Positions 16,049 through 24,623 of a stretch of 64,000 nucleotides of DNA are shown here, in pieces (position 1 is the first letter of the stretch; the number at the start of each line of letters is the position of its first letter). Origin of the DNA: Streptomyces sp. 1331.2 (GTDB taxonomy: Bacteria > Actinomycetota > Actinomycetes > Streptomycetales > Streptomycetaceae). Location of the stretch: contig NZ_OBMJ01000001.1 in NCBI RefSeq assembly GCF_900199205.1, forward strand, positions 186,001-250,000. Direction: 5' to 3'. Made by a program: the position numbers and the translations under genes. The notes under the pieces are model-generated. The model did no database searches. It was not told the DNA's origin and was given only the letters and a program-made list of their open reading frames with translations.

Positions 16049-17833
16049 ATGCACTTCCGGCACGGCAACCGAGCAGAGGGCTCACCGCCCGGCACACCGG
16101 TCACCCGGTCCCTGGCGGCGACGGCGGCTTCCCTCGCGGCCAGGCTCGGCGCGATCACCGGCAGTGACGACAGCAACCGCCGGGACGGCGGGAACGGCGG
16201 GACGGACGGGGACGACGACGACCCCGATCTGCTTCGCGCGGCCCTCGCCGCCGCCCCGGTCGGCGTCGCCGTGCTCGACGCGCGGCTGCGCTGGCAGTAC
16301 CTGAACCCCGCCTTCCTCACCGCCACCGGCCTGCGCCGCGCCGACCTGCTCGGCCGCGCCGCCGAGGCCACCGCCTTCGCCGGCGCCGCCGCCACCCTGC
16401 GCCGGGTGCTCGCCGACGGGCGTGACCGCGAGCACGCCACCGGCGGGCCCGAGGGTCCGGGCCACCCCGTCCCGCCCGGCCTGCGGGTGCGCTACCGGCC
16501 GCTGCGGCACGCCGACCGGATCACCGGCGTGATCGTCGTCGTCCTGGACGGCCCCGACCCGGCCCGCGCGCAGCTCCGCGAGCTCGACCAGGCCCGCGCC
16601 CGGCTCGCGCTGCTCGACGCCGCCGCCGAGCGGATCGGCACCACCCTCGACATCGCCACCACCTGCGCCGAACTCGCCGCCTTCGCCGTACCCGACCTCG
16701 CCGACCTCGCGACCGTCGACGTGCTGCCGCCCGAGGCCGAAGCCCCCCGGCCCGGCCAGGGCACGCCCGTGCGGCTGCACCGCACCGCGGCACGGTCCGT
16801 CCCCGCGCTGGCCGCCGCCCTCGCCGAACTCCCCCGGCCCGGCGAATCGGTCCGCCACCGTGAGGGCTCGGCCGCCGCCCGGAGCCTCGCCGACGGCATC
16901 GCCGTTCTCGCCGAGACCGGCCCCGCGGACTCCTGCCCCGCCGACACCTCCTCGCTGCTCGTGCTGCCGCTCGCCGCCCGCGGCCGCCTGGTCGGGCTGC
17001 TCACCCTCGGCCGTACCGCCGCCGGCGTCCCCTTCGACGCCGACGAGGCCGCTCTGTTCGGCGACCTCGCCGCCCGCGCAGCCGTCGGCATCGACAACGC
17101 CCGCCGCTACAGCCGCTCCCAGGGCATCGCCCTGGAGCTCCAGCGGGCGCTGCTCAGCGAGCCGGGCAGCCCGCACCAGAACCTTGCCCTCGCCTCCCGC
17201 TACCTGCCCTCCGGCAGCAGCACGGTGGTCGGCGGCGACTGGTACGAGACGGTCCGGCTGCCGTTCGGCCGCACCCTGCTCGCCATGGGCGACGTCATGG
17301 GGCACGGCGTCGAGGCGGCCGTCGACATGAGCCACTACCGCTCCGCGCTGCGCGACATCGCCGGGATGGACCTGCCCCCGCACCGGATCCTGCGCCAGCT
17401 GGACAACGTCATCTCCGCCGACGACTCCGCCCGCCCGGCGACCTGCCTGCTGGCCCTCGCCGACCCGGGCCGCGGCCGCTGGACCCTCTCCAGCGCGGGC
17501 CACCTGCCGCCCGCCCTGATCGCGCCCGACCGTCCCACCGAGCTGCTCCGTGTCCCCACCGGCCCGCCGCTCGGCACCGGGCTCGGCGGCTACGAGCAGA
17601 CCGCCCATCCGCTCACCCCCGGCCAGACCCTGCTGCTCTACACGGACGGCCTGGTGGAGCGCCGCGACGAGGACATCGACACCTCCCTGGAACGGCTGGC
17701 CGCGCTGCGCCTGCCCGCCACCGGCGACCTCGACGACCTGCTGGACGCCGTCCTGCACGCCCTCGCCCCGCCCCCGGCGCCCACCGCCGAGGACGACATC
17801 GCCATCCTCGCCGCCCGGGCCAAGCCCCGCTGA
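16049..17833 (+). CDS. PAS-GAF-SpoIIE (PP2C) protein phosphatase
   Basis: The product has 594 residues. It starts at ATG 16049 (MHFRHGNRAEG); an in-frame extension to 14774 overlaps the ROK gene and is rejected. Residues 65-175 are a PAS domain (AAPVGVAVLDARLRWQYLNPAFL), 195-355 a GAF domain, and 370-590 a SpoIIE-type PP2C phosphatase with VVGGDWYETVRL, GDVMGHGVEAAV, SAGHLPPAL and YTDGLVERR. The metal-binding Asp residues of the GDxY/GDVxGHG motifs are present, so it should be active. It probably dephosphorylates an anti-sigma-factor antagonist in response to a small molecule or redox cue. No partner kinase or STAS protein is adjacent. Confidence 0.92.
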   Translation: MHFRHGNRAEGSPPGTPVTRSLAATAASLAARLGAITGSDDSNRRDGGNGGTDGDDDDPDLLRAALAAAPVGVAVLDARLRWQYLNPAFLTATGLRRADLLGRAAEATAFAGAAATLRRVLADGRDREHATGGPEGPGHPVPPGLRVRYRPLRHADRITGVIVVVLDGPDPARAQLRELDQARARLALLDAAAERIGTTLDIATTCAELAAFAVPDLADLATVDVLPPEAEAPRPGQGTPVRLHRTAARSVPALAAALAELPRPGESVRHREGSAAARSLADGIAVLAETGPADSCPADTSSLLVLPLAARGRLVGLLTLGRTAAGVPFDADEAALFGDLAARAAVGIDNARRYSRSQGIALELQRALLSEPGSPHQNLALASRYLPSGSSTVVGGDWYETVRLPFGRTLLAMGDVMGHGVEAAVDMSHYRSALRDIAGMDLPPHRILRQLDNVISADDSARPATCLLALADPGRGRWTLSSAGHLPPALIAPDRPTELLRVPTGPPLGTGLGGYEQTAHPLTPGQTLLLYTDGLVERRDEDIDTSLERLAALRLPATGDLDDLLDAVLHALAPPPAPTAEDDIAILAARAKPR

Positions 17834-17880
17834 CGACGGCCGCCCGGATCGAGCCGTTGCAGTCACCCGCCCCCGGGCGT

Positions 17881-19095
17881 TCAGACCTTCGCCAACGCCT
17901 GCTCGACGTCCGCCCACAGGTCCTCCGGGTGCTCGATGCCCACCGACATCCTTACCAGCCCCGCACCGATCCCGGCCACCGCCAACTCCTCGTCCGACAG
18001 CTGCCGGTGCGAGGTGCTCGCCGGGTGCAGGACCAGGCTGTGCACCCCGCCCAAGGAGGGTGCGAGCGAGGCCAGGCGCACGGACTCGGTGAAGGCCCGG
18101 GCCGCCTCGCGGCCGCCGGCGAGGTCGAAGGAGAGGACGCCGCCGTGGCCGTCGGGGAGGAGGCGGCGGGCCAGCTCGTGGTCGGGGTGGGCGGGCAGGC
18201 CCGGGTAGTGGACGGCAGTGACAGCGGGGTGGGTGGCGAGGCGGCCGGCCAGGTCGAGGGCGCTCTCGCAGTGGCGGCGGACCCGCAGGGCGAGGGTCTG
18301 CAGGCCGCGCAGGGTCAGCCAGGCGGCGAACGGGTCGATGGCGGCGCCGAGTTCGAGGGAGTGCTGCCACACCGTGCGGTGCGCTTCGGCCTCGGCGAAG
18401 ACGGCGATCCCGGCGAGGACATCCGAGTGCCCGCCCAGGTACTTGGTGGCGGAGTGGACCACGATGTCGGCGCCGTGCTCGATCGGGCGGCAGAGCAGCG
18501 GGGTCGCGAAGGTGTTGTCGACCACGCTCACCACGCCCACCCGCTTGGCGACGGCGATCAGCCCGGGCAGGTCGGTGACCCTGGTGGTCGGGTTGGAGAC
18601 CGTCTCCAGGTACAGCAGCCGGGTCTGCGGCCGCAGGGCGGCCCGGACCTCCTCCGGGTCGTCGCCGCCGACGTGGGTGACCTCGACGCCCCGGCGTTCG
18701 GCGAGGTCGACGAGCAGGGCGTGGGTGCCGCCGTACAGGCTCCGCTGGGCGATCACGTGGTCGCCGGCGCGCAGCAGGGCGAGCAGCACGGTGGAGATCG
18801 CGCCCATGCCGGAGGCGGTGGCGAGGGCGCCGACGCCGCCTTCGAGGTCGGCGACGGCCTGCTCCAGCGAGCGGACGGTCGGGTTGCCGTGCCGGTTGTA
18901 GACGAACGCACCGTCCGGTCCGGCGAAGGACCGTGAGAGCGCGTCACTGGAGTCGAAGGCGAACAGGTGGCCCTGGTGCAGCGGCACGCCCATCGGCCGG
19001 CTGCCCAGTGCCTCGGCGAGCGGCGGGTGGACGACCCGGCTCTCGGGGCGAAGTCGGTCCTGGCCCTGGTCCTGGTGGCGGTGGGAGTCGTTCAT
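17881..19095 (-). CDS. PLP-dependent trans-sulfuration enzyme (cystathionine gamma-synthase/lyase or methionine gamma-lyase)
   Basis: The ATG at 19095 (MNDSHRHQDQGQD) has GAGG 9 nt upstream; the ATG three codons earlier (19104) is the alternative. The product is about 404 residues, the usual family size. YNRHGNPTVRSLE matches the substrate/PLP region, and the PLP-binding lysine is in SATKYLGGHSD. It would act on homocysteine, cystathionine, methionine or an activated homoserine; which one cannot be decided from sequence. The His/Gln-rich first 15 residues are probably disordered. It is convergent with the SpoIIE gene (47-nt gap) and has no met or cys genes nearby. Confidence 0.9.
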   Translation of the reverse strand: MNDSHRHQDQGQDRLRPESRVVHPPLAEALGSRPMGVPLHQGHLFAFDSSDALSRSFAGPDGAFVYNRHGNPTVRSLEQAVADLEGGVGALATASGMGAISTVLLALLRAGDHVIAQRSLYGGTHALLVDLAERRGVEVTHVGGDDPEEVRAALRPQTRLLYLETVSNPTTRVTDLPGLIAVAKRVGVVSVVDNTFATPLLCRPIEHGADIVVHSATKYLGGHSDVLAGIAVFAEAEAHRTVWQHSLELGAAIDPFAAWLTLRGLQTLALRVRRHCESALDLAGRLATHPAVTAVHYPGLPAHPDHELARRLLPDGHGGVLSFDLAGGREAARAFTESVRLASLAPSLGGVHSLVLHPASTSHRQLSDEELAVAGIGAGLVRMSVGIEHPEDLWADVEQALAKV

Positions 19096-19219
19096 GCCGC
19101 CCATCCTCGGGCGCCCGCACCGCCCGGACCAGGGCCAATCGCAGCCGAGTGGCCTGCTCCGGGCGGGAGTTCCGGCCCCACCGCCCGGGAAAGCCGCCCG
19201 GCGTCCCTCGCCGGCCCGG

Positions 19220-19591
19220 CTACTTGCGGCGGCCGAAGATCCGCTTCGCGGCGTAGACGATCCCGACGATCAGCAGCACGAAGAGCAGGATGATCAGGAT
19301 GACCACGACCAGCAGGAACTTGCCCAGCTTGGCGAAGAAGCCCTTTTTCTTCTTCTTCTCGTCCTTGGCCGCGAGGTGCGCGACATCGGCGGTCGAAGCG
19401 GTCGACGTGATCGAGGCGGTCGAGGCGGTCGAGGCGGTCGACGACGCGGCCGACAGGGTGCGCGGCGCGGCGGCCGCGACGGTCCGGGGTGCGGCCACCG
19501 CCGTCGCGCTCGACGCCGCGGCGGTGAGGCCGACGGCGGCCAGCAGGGCCACCAGGGCGCCTGCTATCGAACGTGCGATCCGGTGAGTCAT
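19220..19591 (-). CDS. Small exported, membrane-anchored protein with Ser/Thr-Ala repeats, 123 aa
   Basis: ATG 19591 is preceded by AGGAG. Residues 1-35 are a signal peptide (RIARSIAGALVALLAAVGL). A low-complexity stretch, STASTASTASITSTASTA, follows; its DNA shows 9-bp direct repeats around 19397-19440. A lysine run (DEKKKKKGFFAKLGK) then precedes a single strong membrane helix (FLLVVVILIILLFVLLIVGIVYA) with a basic cytosolic tail. The topology is out, linker, membrane anchor. Function unknown. The divergent neighbour is the LCP protein and the shared upstream region has a palindrome at 19706, so a cell-envelope link is possible. Confidence 0.75.
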   Translation of the reverse strand: MTHRIARSIAGALVALLAAVGLTAAASSATAVAAPRTVAAAAPRTLSAASSTASTASTASITSTASTADVAHLAAKDEKKKKKGFFAKLGKFLLVVVILIILLFVLLIVGIVYAAKRIFGRRK

Positions 19592-19705
19592 CGTGCTCCT
19601 CGTACGGGTCCGGGATGGCGTGGCCGTGTTCGGCCAATCAAGCAATTTCTCATGGTCTGACCAGCAGGTTTTCTGGTCCGCGCCTAGTATGCTCCACTGA
19701 AGTTC

Positions 19706-19717
19706 TACAGCGGTGTA
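19706..19717. promoter_or_regulatory. Palindrome TACA-N4-TGTA between two envelope genes
   Basis: TACAGCGGTGTA lies in an unusually AT-rich stretch between the small membrane-anchored protein (start 19591, minus) and the LCP gene (start 19819, plus). The same TACA-N4-TGTA core occurs at 22822-22833. It is a candidate operator; the regulator is unknown. Confidence 0.35.
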
Positions 19718-19818
19718 AAAGTTTAGCGACGGGCCTCGCCCGGATCGGCTCCGGCCCCGGGCCGCGCAAGCCCACCGCTTCGACGGGGGGCACCGTGGCA
19801 ACTGTGGAGGATGACGAC

Positions 19819-21501
19819 ATGTCTGGCCGCAAGGGTTCCCCCGAATCCGGGATTTCGCCGCGCCGGGCGGGCGGACGGCGGGCGGCGGGCGGGAAGGGCA
19901 CTCCGGAACGGTGTGCCACGGACGGCCAGGACGCCAAGAAGATACCGGACGCCCGCTCCACCGGGCGGGCCAAGAAGAAGCCCACGAAGAAGCCCACGAG
20001 GAAGCCCAAGCGCAGCACCAAGGAGAAGGTGCTCTGGACGACCGCCGGCTGCACCGCGCTCGTGGTCCTCGCCGGCGGCGCCCTCTACTACCGGCTCAAC
20101 GGCAACATCAGCACCTTCGACCGCGACGCCGTCAGCAAGGACCGCCCGGAGGCCGCAGCCCCGGACGCCCAGGGCCGCACCCCGGTGAACGTCCTGCTGA
20201 TCGGCTCGGACAGCCGCGGCAACGGCAACAGCGACCTGGGCGGCGGCGGGGACGGCGGCGCCCGCTCGGACACCGCGATCCTGTTGCACGTCTACGCGGA
20301 CCACAAGCACGCCGTCGGCATCTCCATCCCCCGCGACTCCCTGGTCACCATCCCGCCGTGCAAGCTCCCCAACGGCAAGTGGACCAAGGAGCAGAGCAAT
20401 GTGATGTTCAACAGCGCCTTCTCCGTGGGCGACACCGAACAGGGCAACCCGGCCTGCACCCAGAACGCCGTCGAGAAGCTCACCAACCTGCGGGTCGACC
20501 ACACCATGGTGGTGGACTTCAACGGCTTCGCCGCGATGACCAAGGCGGTCGGCGGCGTCGAGGTCTGCCTGCCCAACGACATCCACGAGGGGGACCTCAA
20601 CCCCAACCTGGGCCACAAGGGCAAGCTGGTCTTCGCCAAGGGCAAGCAGCGGGTCGAGGGCCAGTCCGCGCTCGACTACGTCCGGATCCGCCACGGCATC
20701 GGCGACGGCTCCGACATCGGCCGCACCAAGCGCCAGCAGGCCTTCCTCTCCTCCCTCATCAAGGAGGTCAAGTCCCGCGGCATGGACCCGACCGCCCTGC
20801 TGCCGCTGGCCGACGCGGCCACCAAGTCGCTGACCGTCGACCCCGACCTCGGCTCGGCGGCCAAGCTGCTCGACTTCGCCATGTCCGTCAAGGACGTGGA
20901 CCTGCACGACGTCAAGTTCCTCACCGCGCCCTGGCGTTACGAGGGCCCGCGGGTCGCCCTGGTGCACCCGGACATCGATCAGCTCTGGGCCGCGCTCAAG
21001 GCCGACCGCACCATCGACGGCCAGGACGCGAGCGCCCCGGCCGCCGCCGGCTCCGCCGCCCCCACCGCTCCCGCCGCCGAAGCCCCGCCCACCCCGACCG
21101 CCGCCCCGAACGCCAAGGCCGCCGACATCAGGGTCTCGGTGCTCAACGGCACCGGCGAGGCCGGGCTCGGCGGCAAGGCCGCGGAGGCCGTCAAGGGCGC
21201 CGGCTACACCGTCACCACCGTCGGCAACGCGGCCGGAAAGCCCCGCAGCACCACCGTCGTCGAGTACGGCGCGGGCGAGCGCACCTCCGCCGAGGCGATC
21301 GCCAAGCTGTTCCCGGGCGCGACCGTCCAGGCCGGCAGCAAGGGCATCAGCGTCGTCCTCGGCCACGACTTCGCGGCCGCGAGCGGCGCCAGCCCGGCCA
21401 CTGGCGGCACCCCCGCCGCCCCGGCCCCGCTGCCCACCAGCGTCAGCGGCGCCGCCCGCTCGGCGGACGACGACCCCTGCGCCAACGTCTCGTACGGCTG
21501 A
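19819..21501 (+). CDS. LytR-CpsA-Psr (LCP) family cell-wall glycopolymer ligase with LytR_C domain
   Basis: ATG 19819 lies 8 nt after GGAGG; the open frame back to 19573 is not used. The product has 560 residues. Residues 1-70 are a very basic cytosolic region (KKKPTKKPTRKPKRSTKEK), then one membrane helix (VLWTTAGCTALVVLAGGALYY). The LCP domain spans about 120-400, with VNVLLIGSDSRG, ARSDTAILLHV, ISIPRDSLVTIP, VRIRHGIGDGSDIGRTKRQQ carrying the conserved Asp and Arg residues that bind polyprenyl pyrophosphate. An Ala/Pro linker leads to a LytR_C domain (about 435-525). It would transfer glycopolymers such as teichoic or teichuronic acids to peptidoglycan. It is probably monocistronic, with a terminator at 21550. 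Confidence 0.93.
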   Translation: MSGRKGSPESGISPRRAGGRRAAGGKGTPERCATDGQDAKKIPDARSTGRAKKKPTKKPTRKPKRSTKEKVLWTTAGCTALVVLAGGALYYRLNGNISTFDRDAVSKDRPEAAAPDAQGRTPVNVLLIGSDSRGNGNSDLGGGGDGGARSDTAILLHVYADHKHAVGISIPRDSLVTIPPCKLPNGKWTKEQSNVMFNSAFSVGDTEQGNPACTQNAVEKLTNLRVDHTMVVDFNGFAAMTKAVGGVEVCLPNDIHEGDLNPNLGHKGKLVFAKGKQRVEGQSALDYVRIRHGIGDGSDIGRTKRQQAFLSSLIKEVKSRGMDPTALLPLADAATKSLTVDPDLGSAAKLLDFAMSVKDVDLHDVKFLTAPWRYEGPRVALVHPDIDQLWAALKADRTIDGQDASAPAAAGSAAPTAPAAEAPPTPTAAPNAKAADIRVSVLNGTGEAGLGGKAAEAVKGAGYTVTTVGNAAGKPRSTTVVEYGAGERTSAEAIAKLFPGATVQAGSKGISVVLGHDFAAASGASPATGGTPAAPAPLPTSVSGAARSADDDPCANVSYG

Positions 21502-21549
21502 GCCCGCTCCGGCGGAGGGCCGAGCGGCGGCAGGCCGACGCGAAACGGC

Positions 21550-21585
21550 GGGGCGCTCCCGGACCAGCGGTCCCGGGAGCGCCCC
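21550..21585. terminator. Bidirectional terminator hairpin
   Basis: Arms 21550-21565 and 21569-21585 pair over 16 bp with one bulged G and a 3-nt loop. They lie between the convergent LCP and zinc-ribbon genes. Confidence 0.75.
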
Positions 21586-21651
21586 TCCAGCGATCACCCC
21601 CGGGGCGGTGTCAGACGGCTTGTCCCCAGCCGTAGCCCCGTCAGCGCCGCG

Positions 21652-22338
21652 TCAGCGCCGCGTCCCGCAGGACGGGCAGAACGCGGCGCCGTCCGGGACG
21701 TCCTGGTGGCAGCTCGTGCACTGGACGGACTGCGCCAGCCGGTACCCGCAGCCCGGGCAGAACGGCGTGCCGTGCGTCTCGGTGTGGCACTGCGGGCAGA
21801 CCAGCTGGCGCGGCGTGTTCACGTCGAACTCGGCGCCGGACTGCTGCCCGGCCCTGTACGCCCGCTCACCGGCCGCGTCGTTGAGGCCCCGGTGCTGCGC
21901 CGCCATCGCCTCGGCCGCGGTGTCCGGGGCGCAGTTGTGGCACAGGCCCTGGGCGGGGTTGAAGCAGCGGCCGCAGACGTAGTGGGTGCACCGGGCGCAA
22001 CGGTTGAAGTGCGTCTGGGCGTTGGAGATCGCGCGCTGGAAGGCGGCGTCCCGCGTGCTCCCCCAGGTCTGGCCGGCCAGGCCGTCGGCGGCGTTGCTGA
22101 TGGTGTTGGCGCTGCCGCCGATGAGGTTCCAGGCCGCGCTGACGCCCTTGCCTATCCAGCCGGCCATCTGACCGGTCCGGAACGCCTCGAACGGCGAGCG
22201 CCAGGTGTCCGAGCAGCGGTAGCAGTAGAACTCGAACTGGAAGCCCGCACCGGTACCGTGCTGCTCGCACAGGTCACGGTAGTTGCTGCTGAAGTAGATC
22301 TCCGAAGTCACGTCGTCCCCGGTTGCTGAAAGTGGCAT
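21652..22338 (-). CDS. Multi-zinc-ribbon protein, 228 aa
   Basis: The product carries many CxxC pairs. They include CYRC, CARC, CGRC, CHNC in the N-terminal two thirds, and a C-terminal double zinc ribbon (CPQC, CPGC, CTSC, CPSC). A central helical stretch (GKGVSAAWNLIGGSANTISNAADGLAG) is hydrophobic but too polar to be a clear membrane helix. Start ATG 22338 has only a distant GGGAG; the GTG a few codons downstream (VTSEIYFSSN) is an alternative. Double zinc ribbons are usually adaptor or protein-binding modules; no enzyme motif is visible. It is the last of three minus-strand genes after signal peptidase. Function unknown. Confidence 0.75.
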   Translation of the reverse strand: MPLSATGDDVTSEIYFSSNYRDLCEQHGTGAGFQFEFYCYRCSDTWRSPFEAFRTGQMAGWIGKGVSAAWNLIGGSANTISNAADGLAGQTWGSTRDAAFQRAISNAQTHFNRCARCTHYVCGRCFNPAQGLCHNCAPDTAAEAMAAQHRGLNDAAGERAYRAGQQSGAEFDVNTPRQLVCPQCHTETHGTPFCPGCGYRLAQSVQCTSCHQDVPDGAAFCPSCGTRR

Positions 22339-22407
22339 GTCGGCGGTCGCTCCCAGGGACGATAGGGCTCGCCGAACGGTTCCGCCAAGGAGTTGCGACG
22401 CGGCTGC

Positions 22408-22734
22408 TCAGAGGCCCGACACCGGCAGCAGCAGCACCCGCGTCGGGTCGAAGCGCTCCCAGTACGCCGGCTGCCCGCTGCGGCCGACCCGCAGTCGGCA
22501 CCACCGCCGCCCGGCCGCGTCCTGCCACCAGCCGCTGATCCGGCCGAGCGCCCAGGTGCCGTCACCCAGGTCCACCTCGACCGGCTGGTAGACCCACCGG
22601 ACGTCCGGACCCGCCACACCTGCCGGGCCCACCGGATCCGCCGCACCTTCCACGCTTGACGCGGCTGCCCGGTCCACCGCGCCTGCCGGGTCCGCCGTCT
22701 CCCCGTCGCTCCGGGGACCGCACTGACTCTCCAT
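22408..22734 (-). CDS. Small hypothetical protein, 108 aa
   Basis: ATG 22734 has GGAG 5 nt upstream. The N-terminal 45 residues are Ala/Asp-rich and likely disordered. Residues 46-108 (VRWVYQPVEVDLGDGTWALG, then WYQ/WW-like RISGWWQDAAGRRWCRLRVG, then YWERFDPTRVLLLPV) form a compact beta-rich, tryptophan-rich domain reminiscent of small SH3-like folds. There is no signal peptide or membrane segment. The upstream region contains an 18-bp palindrome (22819-22836), which may control this gene. Function unknown. Confidence 0.68.
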   Translation of the reverse strand: MESQCGPRSDGETADPAGAVDRAAASSVEGAADPVGPAGVAGPDVRWVYQPVEVDLGDGTWALGRISGWWQDAAGRRWCRLRVGRSGQPAYWERFDPTRVLLLPVSGL

Positions 22735-22818
22735 CACGGCTCCGCCTCCCGGTCCGGCCCCGGCCGCCGCCGCCCGGTCAGGGACGGCCGCACGGCCGGG
22801 TGCAGCTCGTCCCCGAGA

Positions 22819-22836
22819 CTCTACAGGCGTGTAGAG
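22819..22836. promoter_or_regulatory. 18-bp palindrome CTCTACA-N4-TGTAGAG
   Basis: Two perfect 7-bp arms flank GGCG. It lies 85 nt upstream of the 108-aa gene and downstream of the signal peptidase stop. It shares the TACA-N4-TGTA core with 19706-19717. It is a likely dimeric repressor site for an unidentified regulator. Confidence 0.45.
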
Positions 22837-22879
22837 AAGGGCGGGAGGTGTTCGCCCGAAGCCGGGAAACCGGGCCGGT

Positions 22880-23878
22880 TCAACGGCTCTTTCGCCCCGA
22901 CGCCCAACGGGCCGAGGCCCAGCGCCCCTTGGCCCCGGCCGCCGAGCGCCGGCGCCGCCACAGCGCGACCGGCAGGACCCCGGCCAGCGCGAGCGCATCC
23001 GGCACCGGCGGCGCCTCGAACGGGGCGCCGGCGGCCCCGGCCGCCCCGGCCGGCACCTTGTCGAAGGTGTCCGGGACCGGCAGGGTGGACCAGTCCGACA
23101 GCGGCCAGGCGACCACGAAGGCCCGGCCGACCACGTTGTCCACCGGCACGAAGCCGTCACCGGTCTCGTTGTGGTGCCAGCGGGAGTCCCGCGAGTTGTT
23201 GCGGTGGTCGCCCATCACCCAGAGCTTGCCCTTGGGGACGGTGATGCTGCCGACCGGATCGTTGTCGCAGGGCGTCGAACCGGGGAAGAGGTACGGCTCG
23301 TCCAGCGCGACGCCGTTCACCTTCACCGGGCCACCCGCCACGCACTCGACGGTGTCCCCGCCGACCGCGATCACACGCTTGATCAGGTCCTTCTCGTCCG
23401 CCGAGGGCATCAGGCCGACGGTGCTCAGCGCCTTCTGCAGGGTGCCCGTGAAGGAGTTGCCGGGGCTCGTCGGCACGCTCTCCAGCCAGCCGCCCGGGTC
23501 GCGGAAGACCACCACCTCCCCGCGCTCGGGCTTCGCACCGAACCACGGGGTGAACTTGTCGACCAGCACCCGGTCACCGATCGCCAGCGTCCGCTCCATC
23601 GAACCGGAGGGGATGGAGAAGGCCTGCACGAAGAAGGTCTTGATGCCGAGCGACAGCAGCAGTGCGATCACCAGCAGGATCGGCAGCTCCTGCCAGAACG
23701 GCCGCTTCTTGCGCGGGTTCTTCACCTCCGCACCCGCACCGGCGCCCGCACGAGTACCGGCGTCCGGGGCCGGGGCCGCCCCCTCCTCCGCCCCCGAACC
23801 GGCCCGGCCGTGTCCGGCCTGATCGCGTTCCCCGGCTCCGTCACTCTCACCGGACTCCGCGCTCTGCTGCACACTCAT
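22880..23878 (-). CDS. lepB: Type I signal peptidase
   Basis: The product has 332 residues. A Gly/Ala/Glu-rich cytosolic tail of about 55 residues is followed by a basic patch (NPRKKRPF) and the membrane helix ELPILLVIALLLSLGIKTFFV. The catalytic Ser is in AFSIPSGSMERTL and the Lys in DLIKRVIAVGGD, the conserved Ser-Lys dyad of bacterial signal peptidases. The C-terminal box GDHRNNSRDSR is also present. The C terminus has a second hydrophobic segment (PDALALAGVLPVALW) and a basic Trp/Arg tail. It removes signal peptides at the outer face of the membrane. No Shine-Dalgarno is strong before ATG 23878. Confidence 0.95.
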   Translation of the reverse strand: MSVQQSAESGESDGAGERDQAGHGRAGSGAEEGAAPAPDAGTRAGAGAGAEVKNPRKKRPFWQELPILLVIALLLSLGIKTFFVQAFSIPSGSMERTLAIGDRVLVDKFTPWFGAKPERGEVVVFRDPGGWLESVPTSPGNSFTGTLQKALSTVGLMPSADEKDLIKRVIAVGGDTVECVAGGPVKVNGVALDEPYLFPGSTPCDNDPVGSITVPKGKLWVMGDHRNNSRDSRWHHNETGDGFVPVDNVVGRAFVVAWPLSDWSTLPVPDTFDKVPAGAAGAAGAPFEAPPVPDALALAGVLPVALWRRRRSAAGAKGRWASARWASGRKSR

Positions 23879-23941
23879 CTTCTCGGCCCCTCCCGACGGC
23901 CCGACGGGAGTCGTGGAGAAGACCCCCTGTCAGGAACGAAC

Positions 23942-24538
23942 CTACCGAACAGAGGTTCCCGGTCGCGCCCGGACGTGCATACGCTCGCCCTGCGGCCCGA
24001 ACAGGCTGAGGAACTCCACCGGGTGCGGGCCGGCGTTGCCGAAGGCGTGCGGGGTACGGGTGTCGAACTCGGCGGCCTCGCCGGCGGTCAGTACCAGGTC
24101 GCGCGCGCCGAGCACCAGCCGCAGCCGGCCGGACAGCACGTACAGCCACTCGTAGCCCTCGTGCACCTTCAACTCCGGCTCGGGCTCGGTGTTCCGGCCC
24201 GGCGGCACGATGTGCTTGAACGCGTGCATCCCGCCCAGGTGACGGGTGAGCGGGATGATCGTCTGACCGTTCCTGGTCACCGGGCGCGGGTGGATCCGCG
24301 GGTCACCGGTGGCCGGTGCACCGACGAGTTCGTCCAACGGCACCCGGTACTCCCGGGCCAGCGGCAGCAGCAGTTCCAGGGTCGGCTTGCGCTGCCCGGA
24401 CTCCAGCCGGGACAGGGTGCTGAGCGAGATCCCGGTCGCGGCGGCCAGTTTGGCGAGCGTGGTGCCGCGCTCCCGCCGCAGGGCGCGCAGCCGGGGGCCC
24501 ACCGTGGTGAGGACGCTCTCGAACTCTTCGTCGACCAT
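23942..24538 (-). CDS. XRE-family regulator with cupin sensor domain
   Basis: The product has 198 residues when started at ATG 24538 (MVDEEFESVLTTVGPRLRAL). This start coincides with the predicted transcription start, so the mRNA is probably leaderless; ATG codons at 24547 and 24562 are alternatives. Residues 15-70 are an XRE helix-turn-helix (TLAKLAAATGISLSTLSRLESGQRKPT), and 90-195 a cupin barrel (EGYEWLYVLSGRLRLVLG, with His and Glu at metal/ligand positions). Such proteins repress small-molecule or transport genes and often themselves. The palindrome TTGCC-N5-GGCAA overlaps its -10 region, which suggests autoregulation. It is divergent from a 116-aa hypothetical gene. Confidence 0.88.
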   Translation of the reverse strand: MVDEEFESVLTTVGPRLRALRRERGTTLAKLAAATGISLSTLSRLESGQRKPTLELLLPLAREYRVPLDELVGAPATGDPRIHPRPVTRNGQTIIPLTRHLGGMHAFKHIVPPGRNTEPEPELKVHEGYEWLYVLSGRLRLVLGARDLVLTAGEAAEFDTRTPHAFGNAGPHPVEFLSLFGPQGERMHVRARPGTSVR

Positions 24539-24545
24539 GCCTGCC

Positions 24546-24575
24546 ATTTGCCGCCATGGCAACGGCCCTTGTCAA
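24546..24575 (-). promoter_or_regulatory. Promoter of the XRE-cupin gene with overlapping palindromic operator
   Basis: On the minus strand TTGACA (24575-24570), an 18-nt spacer, and GCAAAT (24551-24546) are followed by 7 nt and ATG 24538. The palindrome TTGCC-ATGGC-GGCAA (24562-24548) covers the spacer and -10, an ideal repressor position. Confidence 0.5.
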
Positions 24576-24623
24576 TCCGGCACACGGGTGAGGCCCTGCG
24601 TTCCGGGGCCCTATCCTCGCGTC

